In this document: piece after piece, positions 10,562-19,874 of the stretch
Numbering within the stretch: the first letter of the stretch is position 1
Layout of the letters: each line of letters opens with the position of its first letter
Source of the DNA: Corynebacterium uterequi
GTDB taxonomy: Bacteria; Actinomycetota; Actinomycetes; Mycobacteriales; Mycobacteriaceae
Length of the DNA stretch: 64,000 nt
NCBI RefSeq assembly: GCF_001021065.1
Contig: NZ_CP011546.1
Location: 2,108,001-2,172,000, forward strand
Reading direction: 5' to 3'
Position numbers and translations under genes: made by a program
The notes under the pieces: model-generated
What the model was told of the DNA's origin: nothing
Database searches by the model: none
Seen by the model: the letters and a program-made list of their open reading frames with translations, nothing else

Positions 10562-13006
10562 TTAGCGCTCCGGCAGCGGCTTGCGCGGAACGTGGGTGTC
10601 GGAGGTCGGACGGGAGAAGTCCGGGGTCTCGAAGGAGCCCAGCTCCCAGTCGCGAACCTCGGGCAGGTCCTCGAGGTGCTCGACGATGTACGCCTCGTGG
10701 CGGGCGAGCTGGCGCTCGGCCCAGTGGTACAGCTTGATGCCGTTCTCGGGAACGAAGGAGGCGTTGTTGAGGATGTCCATGACCAGGTGGTAGCGGGAAA
10801 CCTCGTTGCGCACGACCATGTCGAACGGGGTGGTCGTGGTGCCTTCCTCCTTGAAGCCGCGGGCGCGGAAGCGGTCGGCGTCCGGGCGGCCGTGGACGAG
10901 CTGGTGGATGGTGCCGGCGTAGCCGTGGAAGGCGAAGAGGACGTCGACGTCGTCGGTGAACAGCTCGGTGAAGTCCGACTCGCTCATGCCGCGCGGGTGG
11001 TCCTTCGGGCGGTAGAGGGTGAGCAGGTCAACGACGTTGACGAAGCGGATCTTCAGCTCCGGCAGGACGGTCTTGACGATCTCGACGGCGGCAACGGCCT
11101 CCATGGTGACGACGTCACCGGCGGTGGCGACGACGATGTGCGGCTTGTCTTCGCCAAGGTTCTCGGAGCCGGCCCACTCCCAGATGCCGTAGCCGCGGCC
11201 GACGTGCTCCTTGGCCTCGTCCATGGACAGGTACTGCATCTGCGGCTGCTTGTCCTGGATGACCAGGTTGACCTTGTTGCGGTCGGAGAAGATCTTCTCG
11301 GCGGTGACGGCGAGGGTGTTGGCGTCGACCGGGAGGTAGATGCGGGCCACGTCGCGGTTGGTGTTGAGCACCACGTTGAGCAGCTCCGGGGCCTGGTGGG
11401 AGAAACCGTTGTGGTCGTTACGCCAGCAGGTGGAGGACAGCAGGATGTTCAGCGACGGGGTCTTGGCGCGCCAATCGAGGTGGTTGGCTTCCTGGAACCA
11501 CTTGCCGGCCTGCATCGTCATGGACGCGGAGACCATGCCGAAGGCCTCGTAGGAGGCGAAGAGGCCGTGGCGGCCGGTGAGGTTGTAGCCGTCGAGCCAG
11601 CCGTGGGAGTTGTGCTCGGAGAGCACCTCCATGACGCGGCCGGAGTTGGAGAGCTTCTCGTCGATGAGGTCGGTGCGCTCCATGAAGGCGCGGTCGGAGA
11701 CCTCGAGGACGGCGCCGATGCGGTTCGAGTTGGTCTCGTCCGGGCAGAAGAGGCGGAAGTTGGTCGGGTTGTCCTCGTAGATGTCGCGCATGATGGCGCC
11801 GAGGGTACGGGTGGACTCGACGCGCTTGGTGGCGCGGGTTTCCGGGGTGACCTCGACGGCGTAGTTGTCGAGGTCGCGCAGGACGAGGTCCTTGGTGAGC
11901 AGGCCGCCGTTAGCGTGCGGGTTGCCGGAGATGCGCTTCTCGCCGGAGGGGTTGTTCGCGGCGACGATGTCGGTGATGGTGCCGTCGGCGTTGAACAGTT
12001 CCTCGGGGCGGTAGGAGCGCATCCAGTTTTCGAGCAGGCGCAGCTGCTTCTCGTCGGTCTTCATGCCGGACAGCGGAACCTGGTGGGCGCGCCAGGTGCC
12101 CTCGTAGACCTTGCCGTTGACGAGGTGCGGGCCGGTCCAACCCTTGGGGGTGCGCAGGACGATCATCGGCCACACGGGGCGGGTGCCGTCCCAGTCACCG
12201 TTGCGGGCGGCGTCCTGGATCTCGCGGATGCGGGTGTAGGCGTCGGCGAGGGCGTCGGAGAAGCGCTCGTGCATCCAGGGCAGCTCGTTGCCCTCGACGA
12301 AGATGGGCTCGTAGCCGTGGCCACGGAAGTAGGCCTCGACCTCGTGCTGCGGCTTGCGGGAGAGGACGGTCGGGGAAGCGATCTTGCCGCCGTTGAGGTG
12401 CAGGATCGGCAGGACGGCACCGTCGTGCTCCGGGTTGAGGAAGGAGATGGACTTCCAGGAGCCCTCAAGCGGGCCGGTCTCGGCCTCGCCGTCGCCGACG
12501 ACGGAGACAGCGATGAGGTCCGGGTTGTCGAAGACCGCGCCGAAGGCATGGGACAGCGCGTAGCCGAGCTCGCCACCTTCGTGGATGGAGCCGGGGGTGG
12601 TGACCGACGCGTGGGAGGGGATGCCGCCCGGCGCGGAGAACTGACGGAACAGCTTGGTCAGACCAGCGGTGTCCTTGGTGACCTTGGGGAAGCACTCGGT
12701 GTAGGTGCCCTCAAGGTAAGAAGCAGACACGAGGGCCGGGCCGCCGTGGCCCGGGCCGGTGATGTAGATGATGTCCTGGTCGGTGTGCTTGACCAGGCGG
12801 TTGAGGTGGGCGTAGATGAACGCCAAACCCGGGGAGGTGCCCCAGTGGCCGAGCAGTCGCGGCTTGATGTCGTCGAACTCCAGGGGGCGCTCAAGCAGCG
12901 GGTTGCTCTTGAGGTAAATCTGTCCGACGGTGAGGTAGTTGTTGGCGCGCCACCAGGCGTCAACTTGGTTTAGCTCTTCAAGGGTTAGCTGAGGAACGAT
13001 GCTCAT
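10562..13006 (-). CDS. xfp: Phosphoketolase (Xfp type)
   Basis: An 814-residue thiamine-diphosphate enzyme that splits xylulose 5-phosphate and/or fructose 6-phosphate with phosphate to give acetyl phosphate plus an aldose phosphate. Family signatures are HWGTSPGLAFIYAHLNRLV, GPGHGGPALVSASYLEG, the GGIPSH stretch, and the ThDP-binding GDGEAETGPLEGSW. The C-terminal part carries RHGLFASYEAF and FSHQAPELLNVV. Length matches the family (about 800). ATG 13006 is chosen over GTG 13015 because a -35 TTGCCG, 17-base spacer and -10 TAGGGT end seven bases before it. The gene stands alone, with a strong terminator downstream. Confidence 0.96.
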   Translation of the reverse strand: MSIVPQLTLEELNQVDAWWRANNYLTVGQIYLKSNPLLERPLEFDDIKPRLLGHWGTSPGLAFIYAHLNRLVKHTDQDIIYITGPGHGGPALVSASYLEGTYTECFPKVTKDTAGLTKLFRQFSAPGGIPSHASVTTPGSIHEGGELGYALSHAFGAVFDNPDLIAVSVVGDGEAETGPLEGSWKSISFLNPEHDGAVLPILHLNGGKIASPTVLSRKPQHEVEAYFRGHGYEPIFVEGNELPWMHERFSDALADAYTRIREIQDAARNGDWDGTRPVWPMIVLRTPKGWTGPHLVNGKVYEGTWRAHQVPLSGMKTDEKQLRLLENWMRSYRPEELFNADGTITDIVAANNPSGEKRISGNPHANGGLLTKDLVLRDLDNYAVEVTPETRATKRVESTRTLGAIMRDIYEDNPTNFRLFCPDETNSNRIGAVLEVSDRAFMERTDLIDEKLSNSGRVMEVLSEHNSHGWLDGYNLTGRHGLFASYEAFGMVSASMTMQAGKWFQEANHLDWRAKTPSLNILLSSTCWRNDHNGFSHQAPELLNVVLNTNRDVARIYLPVDANTLAVTAEKIFSDRNKVNLVIQDKQPQMQYLSMDEAKEHVGRGYGIWEWAGSENLGEDKPHIVVATAGDVVTMEAVAAVEIVKTVLPELKIRFVNVVDLLTLYRPKDHPRGMSESDFTELFTDDVDVLFAFHGYAGTIHQLVHGRPDADRFRARGFKEEGTTTTPFDMVVRNEVSRYHLVMDILNNASFVPENGIKLYHWAERQLARHEAYIVEHLEDLPEVRDWELGSFETPDFSRPTSDTHVPRKPLPER

Positions 13007-13013
13007 GCCCACC

Positions 13014-13042
13014 ACCCTAATTGATCACACCAATAACGGCAA
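13014..13042 (-). promoter_or_regulatory. Promoter of the phosphoketolase gene (leaderless type)
   Basis: On the minus strand, -35 TTGCCG (13037-13042), a 17-base spacer and -10 TAGGGT (13014-13019) end seven bases before ATG 13006. Transcription would start at or next to the initiation codon. Confidence 0.7.
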
Positions 13043-13058
13043 CGCTCTTAGGTAATCT

Positions 13059-14036
13059 TTATTCGACTTGTGTCCTAGCACACAGTGCCGGCACAGGGTC
13101 CGGGTCGACGGTCGTGATGCGCCGTCGCCGCGCTCCCCCAGACCGCCACAGCCCAGAACGCCACAGCCCAGAACGCCACAGTCCAGACCGGCGCAACCCC
13201 GCCGCCGTCGCCGCGCAGCCGATCGCCACAGCCGCCACCCGCACGGCCCACAGCCACCCCGGCCCCACGCCCGCCGCCGCCAAGGCCACCGGCGCGTTGA
13301 GGACCACCAGCGCCGTACCCACCACGGCGCCTAGGGCGATGGGGTTGAATCGCGACACCAACCAGGCAGCCAGCGGCGCCGCGATCACCCCGCCGGCCAG
13401 CAGCGCGGCCACCGCCGCCAGGTGCGACGCCAGCTGCTGCCACAGCCCGATGACGAATCCCATGGTGGCGCCGGCCGCCACGAGGAACTCCGCGGTGTTG
13501 ACCGTGCCGATGATCCGGCGAGGGGTCGTGCGCCCGGAGGCGAGCAGCGTCGACGTCGTTACTGGCCCCCACCCGCCGCCACCGGTGGCGTCGATGAGCC
13601 CGCCGAAGAAGCCCAACCCGCCGAGAAACCACGGCGAGTGGGGCTTGGCCGCCAGCGTGCGTTGCCGTTCGCCGCGGGAGTAACGCCACACCAATCGCAC
13701 GCCGATGCCCGCGATGATGAGCGCCATGACCGGCCGCGCCGCCTCGGCGGGCAGGTGCGAGAGCGCAGTCGCCCCCACTCCCGCACCGATCGCACCGGGC
13801 AGCCCGATGCGCAGCGCGAGTCGCCAGTCGACGTTGCCGAAGCGCCAGTGGCTCGCCCCGGACGCGAGGCTGGTGCCGAGTTCGGCGGTGTGCACCACCG
13901 CCGACGCCGTCGCGGGAGACAGCGCCACGAGGCCGACGAGCATCGTCGTCGACGTCGCGCCGAAGCCCACGCCGAGGGCGCCGTCGACGAGCTGCGCGAC
14001 GACGCCAGCCAGCGCGATGAGCAGAAGCTGGTGCAC
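13059..14036 (-). CDS. cysZ: TauE/SafE family sulfate permease CysZ-like
   Basis: A 325-residue integral membrane protein of the TauE/SafE sulfite-exporter family. It starts with LLLIALAGVVAQLVDGALGVGFGATSTTMLVGL, and a second internal repeat begins GGLGFFGGLIDATGGGGWGPVTTSTLLASG, with about eight hydrophobic helices. In Corynebacterium the last gene of the cys cluster encodes this sulfate uptake permease, and the position here agrees. The GTG start at 14036 has a GGAGG Shine-Dalgarno. After the last helix the C-terminus carries a GLWRS repeat encoded by 15-bp tandem repeats, followed by a basic tail; this is not a usual feature of the family. Confidence 0.85.
   Translation of the reverse strand: MHQLLLIALAGVVAQLVDGALGVGFGATSTTMLVGLVALSPATASAVVHTAELGTSLASGASHWRFGNVDWRLALRIGLPGAIGAGVGATALSHLPAEAARPVMALIIAGIGVRLVWRYSRGERQRTLAAKPHSPWFLGGLGFFGGLIDATGGGGWGPVTTSTLLASGRTTPRRIIGTVNTAEFLVAAGATMGFVIGLWQQLASHLAAVAALLAGGVIAAPLAAWLVSRFNPIALGAVVGTALVVLNAPVALAAAGVGPGWLWAVRVAAVAIGCAATAAGLRRSGLWRSGLWRSGLWRSGGARRRRITTVDPDPVPALCARTQVE
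13139..13190. repeat. 15-bp tandem repeats in the cysZ 3' end
   Basis: About three and a half copies of a 15-bp unit (CACAGCCCAGAACGC and variants) encode the (R)SGLW repeats at the C-terminus of the permease. The unit is in frame and adds five residues per copy. Confidence 0.8.
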
Positions 14037-14046
14037 GGGAACCTCC

Positions 14047-14709
14047 TTATAGCGGGTCGCAGGCCCGGTAGCGGGCCGCGACGACGCCGGCCAACGCCTC
14101 CCCTAGCGGAGCCGACGCCGTCGAGCCGGCGGGCAGCCGGGCCAGGGCCTGGTCGAGCAGCAGCCCTTCGGCGACGAACAGCGGCAGTAGGTGGATGCGA
14201 CCGTGTTCGGCGACGACGTCGTCGAGGCTGCGAGCCATGTTTGTTGCGCTGAGGAAGTCCACGTCCCGGCCGGCGGCCCGTCCGACAGCGTCGGCGAGCG
14301 CGACCATGGCCGCCTGCGAACTGGCAATAGAGGACCCCACCGAGAAGAGCACGCCTACCGAGTCCTCGGCGGCGTCGGCACGCAAGCGCCGGGAAAGAAC
14401 CGCCGCCACGTCCGGCCCGGCACCCAGGCTCGGCGCGAGGGTGAGCCTTACCCCGCCTGACTCTGCCTGCCGGATTTGGTTGGGCACGTCGAAGCGGGTG
14501 TGAAAGCCCCCGGCGAAGAGCAGCGGGACGACGACGGCGTCGCCGCTTCGCTGGGCCACGGCGCTGAGCGTGCGCTCGGGGTCGAAGTCGAGGTGGGCGA
14601 CGTGGACGCCGCAGGGTACTAGCCGCGCGGTAGCATCCGCGAGCCGTTGGACCGTGGCGTGGGCCCGGGGGTGCCGGGAGCCGTGGGAGAGGATGATGAG
14701 GTCGGTCAT
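14047..14709 (-). CDS. Sirohydrochlorin chelatase-like protein (CbiX/SirB family)
   Basis: A 220-residue two-lobed CbiX-type chelatase. The N-terminus LIILSHGSRHPRAHATVQRLAD has the catalytic His after ILSHGS. A second lobe contains VGSSIASSQAAMVALAD and IHLLPLFVAEGLLLDQ. Chelatases of this family insert Fe2+ into sirohydrochlorin to make siroheme, the cofactor of the CysI reductase encoded in the same run. It begins 12 bases after cysN and is followed 10 bases later by the permease gene, so it is co-transcribed with the sulfate cluster. This is the position called cysY in Corynebacterium. Fe rather than Co or Ni as the metal is inferred from context. Confidence 0.82.
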   Translation of the reverse strand: MTDLIILSHGSRHPRAHATVQRLADATARLVPCGVHVAHLDFDPERTLSAVAQRSGDAVVVPLLFAGGFHTRFDVPNQIRQAESGGVRLTLAPSLGAGPDVAAVLSRRLRADAAEDSVGVLFSVGSSIASSQAAMVALADAVGRAAGRDVDFLSATNMARSLDDVVAEHGRIHLLPLFVAEGLLLDQALARLPAGSTASAPLGEALAGVVAARYRACDPL

Positions 14710-14721
14710 GGCAGGGTCTCG

Positions 14722-15981
14722 TTAGCGCAGGCGGTGCCCCACGAAGCCGGCGGCGAGGGTCTGGCCGGAGGCCTTGTCGACGAGCAGGAAGTTGCCGACG
14801 GCGCCGCGGGCGGCGTAGTCCTCCACCGGCAGCTCGCTGGCCACCTCGACGGTGACGTGGGCGATGTCGTTGAGCCCCACGGCGTCGGGGTCGAGGACGT
14901 CTCCGTCGACGCCGTCGAGGTCCACAATCCGCATCACGACGGACAGGCGCCCGCGCACGAGCGACGCACCGTAGCGCACCTTGACCTGCTGGCCGGGCCG
15001 AAGGTCCTTGTCGGTCAGGCCGACGACGGTGGCGTCGAAACTGCGCACCGCCTCGGGCCGAGGGCCGGCGGCAATGAGGTCGCCGCGGACGAGGTCGATG
15101 TCGTCAGCCAGGCGGAGGGTGACCGAGTCCCCGGCGTGGGCCTCGGTGGCGGCGTCGAGGCCGTCGGCGGTATCGATGTGGGTGACCGTGGTGGTGCCCG
15201 TCGGCACGGTGACCGTGTCGCCGACGCGCACGCTGCCGGCTTCGACGCGCCCGGCGTAGCCGCGGTAATCGGTGGCGTGCTCGCGGATGACGTACTGGAT
15301 CGGGAAACGCAGGTCCAGGTCCAGCGCCCGGCCGGTGCCCACTGAGACGGTTTCGAGGACGGTGAGCACCGTCGGGCCGTCGTACCAGCTCATGCGCGAC
15401 GACGCCTCGACGACGTTGTCTCCCTTTAGCGCAGAGATCGGGATGACGTGGCGGTCATCAACCCCGAGGGCCTGCGCTCGGGTAGTGAATTCCTCCTCGA
15501 TGCGGCGGAAGACGTCCTCGGAGTAGTCCACCAGGTCAATCTTGTTCACCGCCAGGATCACCGTGCGTACCCCCAGCAGGGAGGCGATGGTGAGGTGCCG
15601 GATGGTCTGCTCGACGACGCCGTGGCGGGCGTCGACCAGCAGCACCACCACCTGGGAGGTGGACATGCCAGTCACCGTGTTGCGGGTGTACTGCACGTGG
15701 CCGGGGGTATCGGCGAGGATGAAGGCGCGGACGTCGGTGGCGAAGTAGCGGTAGGCGACGTCGATGGTGATGCCTTGCTCGCGTTCGGCGCGCAGGCCGT
15801 CGACCAGCAGGGACAGGTCGACGCCGTCGAAGCCGCGGTCGGCGGAGGTGCGTTCGACGCTCGCCAGCTGGTCGGCGAGCACGCTTTTCGTGTCGTGCAG
15901 CAGGCGGCCGACGAAAGTGGACTTGCCGTCGTCGACGCTGCCGGCGGTGCACAGGCGCAGGGTTTCGCGGTGTTCGAGCAT
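14722..15981 (-). CDS. cysN: Sulfate adenylyltransferase subunit 1 (CysN)
   Basis: The 419-residue GTPase subunit of ATP sulfurylase, which drives adenylation of sulfate to APS. Elongation-factor-like G motifs are present: G1 GSVDDGKSTFVGRLLHD, G3 DTPGHVQYTRN, G4 NKIDLV. They are followed by the beta-barrel domains. No fused APS kinase (CysC) domain is present; the length stops at the standalone CysN size, which fits a pathway using an APS reductase. The ATG overlaps the cysD stop by one base (TGATG), showing translational coupling. Confidence 0.95.
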   Translation of the reverse strand: MLEHRETLRLCTAGSVDDGKSTFVGRLLHDTKSVLADQLASVERTSADRGFDGVDLSLLVDGLRAEREQGITIDVAYRYFATDVRAFILADTPGHVQYTRNTVTGMSTSQVVVLLVDARHGVVEQTIRHLTIASLLGVRTVILAVNKIDLVDYSEDVFRRIEEEFTTRAQALGVDDRHVIPISALKGDNVVEASSRMSWYDGPTVLTVLETVSVGTGRALDLDLRFPIQYVIREHATDYRGYAGRVEAGSVRVGDTVTVPTGTTTVTHIDTADGLDAATEAHAGDSVTLRLADDIDLVRGDLIAAGPRPEAVRSFDATVVGLTDKDLRPGQQVKVRYGASLVRGRLSVVMRIVDLDGVDGDVLDPDAVGLNDIAHVTVEVASELPVEDYAARGAVGNFLLVDKASGQTLAAGFVGHRLR

Positions 15982-16916
15982 CAGAAGTAGCCCTCCTTCT
16001 TGCGGTCTTCCATGGCGGATTCACTGAGGCGATCGTCAGCGCGGGTGGCGCCGCGTTCGGTCAGCGTGGACGTGGCAATCTCAGCGATGACCTCGTCGAT
16101 GGTGGTGGCGTCGGACTCGACCGCGCCGGTGCATGACATGTCCCCGACGGTGCGGTAGCGCACTCGCCGCGTCTGGAGGGCTTCGTCCTTCTTCGGCCCA
16201 CCCCACTGCCCGGCCGTGAGCCACATGCCGTCGCGGTGGAACACCTCGCGGTCATGGGCGAAGTAGATCGACGGCAGCTCGATGCCGCGGGCGCCGATGT
16301 ACTCCCACACGTCGGCCTCCGTCCAATTGGAGATGGGGAACACGCGGATGTTCTCGCCGGGCAGCTTCTCGCCGTTGTACAGGCTCCACAGCTCCGGGCG
16401 CTGCCGGCGCGGGTCCCAGCCGCCGAAGGAATCCCGCACGGAAAAGACCCGTTCCTTGGCCCGGGCGCGTTCCTCGTCGCGGCGAGCCCCGCCGAGGACA
16501 GCGTCGTACCCACGATCCGCGATGGTCTCCACCAGCGGCACCGTTTGCAGCGGGTTGCGGGTGCCGTCGGGGCGTTCGGTGAGCTCGCCGCGGTCGATCC
16601 AATCCTGAACGAGCGCGACGTGCAGCCGGGCGCCCGTGCGCTGTACGAGGCGATCCCTAAACTCAATAACCTCCGGGAAATTGTGGCCCGTGTCGACGTG
16701 GAGCAGCTCGAAGGGCACCGCGCTCGGGGCGAAGGCGCGCCGCGCCAATTCGAACACAACGCAGGAGTCCTTACCCCCGGAAAACAGCAGGCCCACCTTG
16801 TCGAATTGGCCGGCTACTTCCCGCAGGATGTGGATGGATTCGTTTTCTAGGTCGCGCAGGTGCGGCGACAGCGGGCGCTCACGCCCCGCCTGGGAATCGT
16901 GTAAATCGGTAGTCAT
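15981..16916 (-). CDS. cysD: Sulfate adenylyltransferase subunit 2 (CysD)
   Basis: The 311-residue catalytic subunit of ATP sulfurylase, a PP-loop adenylyltransferase. It shows LLFSGGKDSCVVFELARRAF (PP-loop SGGKDS), ELLHVDTGHNFPEVIEFRD, and the C-terminal RYRTVGDMSCTGAVESDA motif typical of CysD, ending in the family-like EDRKKEGYF. It forms the sulfate-activating complex with CysN. The gap from cysH is 66 bases, the largest inside the cluster. The cysN start overlaps its stop. Confidence 0.96.
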   Translation of the reverse strand: MTTDLHDSQAGRERPLSPHLRDLENESIHILREVAGQFDKVGLLFSGGKDSCVVFELARRAFAPSAVPFELLHVDTGHNFPEVIEFRDRLVQRTGARLHVALVQDWIDRGELTERPDGTRNPLQTVPLVETIADRGYDAVLGGARRDEERARAKERVFSVRDSFGGWDPRRQRPELWSLYNGEKLPGENIRVFPISNWTEADVWEYIGARGIELPSIYFAHDREVFHRDGMWLTAGQWGGPKKDEALQTRRVRYRTVGDMSCTGAVESDATTIDEVIAEIATSTLTERGATRADDRLSESAMEDRKKEGYF

Positions 16917-16982
16917 TTCTCTAATTCTTCGGGTGCTTCGACTGATCTGGACAATGTGATCTACGAGACTATCGGCCGGCGC

Positions 16983-17771
16983 TTAGACGTGCAGACCGCA
17001 CTCGGTCTTGCCGGAGCCGGACCACCGCCCGGCGCGCGGATCCTGCCCCTTGGCAACGGGCAGCGTGCACGTGGCGCAGCCGATGGACGGGTACCCCTGA
17101 CGGGTGAGCGGGTGAACGATGAGATCCCGCTCGGCGATGAAGGCCTCCGTGTCCGCCAGCGTCCACGTGATGATCGGCGAGATCTTCAACCGGCCGGTCT
17201 TGTTCAGCGACAACGCCGGCGCCTGGGCGCGGGTGGGACCGTCGACGCGACGCAGCCCGTCCACCACCGCCGCATAGGGGCTGAGATGACGCTGCAACGG
17301 CTCCACCTTGCGCATCCGGCAGCAGGCGTTGGGGTCGCGGGTGTAGAGCATCGGCCCGTAGGTGGCGTCCTGCTCGGCTCGGCTGAGGATCGCCTTGGTG
17401 CGCACCAGCCGGTTGGGATACCGGCGTTCGACGGCGTCCGCCACCGACAGCGTCTCCGGGAAGTGGTACTCCGTGTCCAGGAAAAGAAAGTCCGCGTCCG
17501 GCAGATGATCCTGCGCCAGCTCCGCCAGGACGGTGTTCTCCATGCTCAGGGTAATCACCGCCGCGCCGGGGGTGTGCTCGCGGGCAAAGTCGAGGATGTC
17601 CTCGGCGGGCGCGTCGTACAGCTTGGCCGCCCACCGCTCGACGAGCTCCGCGTTGCGGGTGACAACGTCGTCCGGCAGCGGCTCCGCAGCGCGGGGGCCC
17701 TGCGGGCTGATTCCCGGATCACGGAAGTCGCCGGTGCCGCCCGCCGAAAGCAGATTAATAGTCGAGCTCAT
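16983..17771 (-). CDS. cysH: Adenylyl-sulfate (APS) reductase CysH
   Basis: A 262-residue thioredoxin-dependent reductase that converts APS to sulfite and AMP. Besides the PAPS-reductase fold (ITLSMENTVLAELAQDHLPDADFLFLDTEYHFPET), it has the cysteine pairs that bind a [4Fe-4S] cluster in APS reductases: CC in ACCRMRKVEPL and CATC in GCATCTLPVAKG. The catalytic C-terminal Cys is in ECGLHV. The CC...CxxC pattern marks it as APS-specific, in agreement with the lack of a CysC kinase nearby. It starts six bases after cysX. Confidence 0.95.
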   Translation of the reverse strand: MSSTINLLSAGGTGDFRDPGISPQGPRAAEPLPDDVVTRNAELVERWAAKLYDAPAEDILDFAREHTPGAAVITLSMENTVLAELAQDHLPDADFLFLDTEYHFPETLSVADAVERRYPNRLVRTKAILSRAEQDATYGPMLYTRDPNACCRMRKVEPLQRHLSPYAAVVDGLRRVDGPTRAQAPALSLNKTGRLKISPIITWTLADTEAFIAERDLIVHPLTRQGYPSIGCATCTLPVAKGQDPRAGRWSGSGKTECGLHV

Positions 17772-17777
17772 GCGTTC

Positions 17778-18077
17778 TCATACTCCTTCTGGCCGTCGTG
17801 AGTTAGGTGTTCCAGTCTGACTGACATCGACCGATCCCGCACGAAGGGCCAGGCGAGCCAAGGACGCGCGCAGGGCTTGCTGCGTCGACGGCGCCGGCTC
17901 CGGCACCCGCTCGGCGGCGTCGTCCTGGCCGTGAAACTGCACGGAGAAGACCCGCAGGCACTCCTGGCAGCTCCAGGCGAAGTCATCCTGCTCATCGGGA
18001 AAGAGGCTCTCCCCTGCGCAATAAGGGCAAAACAGCGGGTGGTTACGGTTCGGGTTCGGGGGTCGACGAAAGGCCAT
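17778..18077 (-). CDS. cysX: CysX, small two-CxxC ferredoxin-like protein
   Basis: A 99-residue protein with an N-terminal half carrying FCPYCAGE (about residue 17) and SCQECLRVF (about 37), a four-cysteine zinc-ribbon or rubredoxin-like knuckle. A polar, low-complexity C-terminus (about 55-99) looks unstructured. In Corynebacterium, cysX lies between cysI and cysH and is proposed to be a small electron-carrier-like protein for sulfite reduction, though the spacing fits metal-binding knuckles better than a classical [4Fe-4S] ferredoxin. Its ATG overlaps the cysI stop (TGATG), so its translation is coupled to cysI. Confidence 0.85.
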   Translation of the reverse strand: MAFRRPPNPNRNHPLFCPYCAGESLFPDEQDDFAWSCQECLRVFSVQFHGQDDAAERVPEPAPSTQQALRASLARLALRAGSVDVSQTGTPNSRRPEGV

Positions 18078-19843
18078 CAGCGCACGTCCGCCTCGTCGGC
18101 GCGCAGCACCCAGTGGCGAAACAGCTCGCCGTCGTCGCGCTTGGCCAGGTAATTTCCGACGACGCGCACCACGTAGTCCGTCAGCTCCGCCGACGTCACC
18201 TTGTGCCCCCGGAGCTTCCGGCCGAAGTTCGCGCCCTCGCCGATGGTGCCGCCCAGGTGCACCTGGAAGCCCTCGACGCGGTTGCCGTCGGCGTCCGTCA
18301 CCGTCTGCCCCTTGAGGCCGATGTCAGACACCTGCGTCCGAGCACAAGAATTCGGGCAGCCGTTGAGCGCGATGGTGATGGGCGAATCCAGGGTGCCGAA
18401 GCGTTCTTCCAGCTCATCGGCCAGCTCGATGGCGCGCGACTTGGTGGTCACGTGCGCCAGCTTGCAAAACTCCAGCCCGGTGCATGACAACAGCCCGCGT
18501 CGAAACTCGGACGGGTTCGCAAACAACCCCACCTCGGCCAGCTCGGCGGCGAGCTCGTCCGCCTCGCCGCGGGACAGATCCAGAAACAACAGCTCCTTGA
18601 ACGGGGTGTGCCGGATCCGGGTGACGCCGTGGCGCTCGGCGGCGTCGGCGGCCGCGATGAGCTGCTCGCCCGTCAGGTGCCCCAACGTCGGCTTCACGCC
18701 CAGATAGAAACGGCCGTCCTTTTGCTCGTGGATTCCCACATGATCCCGATCGATGAGATTCGGCACCGGATCCGGGCCGTCGGGCAACGCGTAACCGAGG
18801 TACTCCTGCTCCAGCACCTCCCGGAACTTCGCCGGCCCCCACTGCGCCACCAGGAACTTCAGCCGCGCCCGGTTGCGCAGCCGGCGATAGCCGTAGTCCC
18901 GGAAGATCCGCACCACATTCGCCCACACCTCCGGCACCTGCTCCAGGGTGACGAAGACCCCCAGGGACCGGGCCAGCATCGGGTTCGTCGACAGCCCGCC
19001 GCCGACGAACACCTGAAACCCCGGCCCCAGCTCCGGGTGTCGCACCCCCTGAAACGCCAGGTCCTGAATCTCATGGGTGACGTCCTGACGGGCGTTACCG
19101 GAGACCGCAGACTTAAACTTCCGCGGCAGGTTCTGAAACTCCTCTTGCGGCAGAAGCACCCGGTGGATGTAGTCAATCGCCGGCTGCGCGTCGACGATCT
19201 CATCCGCCGCCACCCCCGCCACCGGCGACCCGAGAATGACGCGCGGCACATCACCGCAGGCGTCGAAGGTATCCAGGCCGACGCTCGCCAGCTTCTCCCA
19301 GATGACCGGCACGTCCTCGACGCGCACCCAATGCAGCTGGATATTCTGCCGGTCTGTGAGGTCCACGGTGGAGCGGGCATAGTCGCGGCTGATCTCGCCG
19401 ACCACCCGCGCTCGCTGCGGCGACGACTGCCCACCGTCGAAGCGGATCCGCATCATGAAGAACTTATCGTGCAGCTCCGAGTTGTCCTTGCCCGTATGCT
19501 CCCCGCCCAGATTCTGCTTGCGCTGGGTATACAGCCCGACGACCTTCATCCTCGGATACAGGTCCTCCGTGGCGATCGAATCGAAACCCTGACGCGAATA
19601 GGTCTCGATGATGCGCCGCTTGACGTCGAGCGCCGGCGACTGCTGCTTCAGCTCCTCATCGTGATTGAGCGGCGCAGTTCCGTCAATCTTCCACTGCCCC
19701 TCCGGCTTGGGCCTGCGCTTCGGTCTGGGTTCATGCTCCCGCGGGCGTGTCGTTGGCTTTTCCACGCCTTGCGGCGGGTTTTGCCGGGTCCGACGTGTCC
19801 CCTTCCGCGGCAACTGTTTCCGGGAATCTGTGGTGGTGGTCAT
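18077..19843 (-). CDS. cysI: Ferredoxin-dependent sulfite reductase CysI
   Basis: A 588-residue siroheme/[4Fe-4S] enzyme reducing sulfite to sulfide with six electrons. Two nitrite/sulfite reductase repeats are visible. The cluster cysteines lie in SCTGLEFCKLAHVTTKSRA and NGCPNSCARTQVSDIGLKG. The first 45 residues are basic and Thr/Pro-rich, an extension typical of the corynebacterial protein. ATG 19843 has a GAGGAG Shine-Dalgarno; the longer frame from 19876 would start next to the predicted transcription start and is not favoured. It is the first gene of the minus-strand cys cluster. The divergent reductase gene that should supply its electrons is truncated. Confidence 0.95.
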   Translation of the reverse strand: MTTTTDSRKQLPRKGTRRTRQNPPQGVEKPTTRPREHEPRPKRRPKPEGQWKIDGTAPLNHDEELKQQSPALDVKRRIIETYSRQGFDSIATEDLYPRMKVVGLYTQRKQNLGGEHTGKDNSELHDKFFMMRIRFDGGQSSPQRARVVGEISRDYARSTVDLTDRQNIQLHWVRVEDVPVIWEKLASVGLDTFDACGDVPRVILGSPVAGVAADEIVDAQPAIDYIHRVLLPQEEFQNLPRKFKSAVSGNARQDVTHEIQDLAFQGVRHPELGPGFQVFVGGGLSTNPMLARSLGVFVTLEQVPEVWANVVRIFRDYGYRRLRNRARLKFLVAQWGPAKFREVLEQEYLGYALPDGPDPVPNLIDRDHVGIHEQKDGRFYLGVKPTLGHLTGEQLIAAADAAERHGVTRIRHTPFKELLFLDLSRGEADELAAELAEVGLFANPSEFRRGLLSCTGLEFCKLAHVTTKSRAIELADELEERFGTLDSPITIALNGCPNSCARTQVSDIGLKGQTVTDADGNRVEGFQVHLGGTIGEGANFGRKLRGHKVTSAELTDYVVRVVGNYLAKRDDGELFRHWVLRADEADVR

Positions 19844-19874
19844 TATGCGCTCCTCAATATCGTCTTGCAGCGAC

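Noticed and set aside
10508-12973. 821-codon plus-strand frame opposite phosphoketolase
   Set aside because: Antisense shadow of a well-recognised gene, and it would start inside the terminator of that gene.
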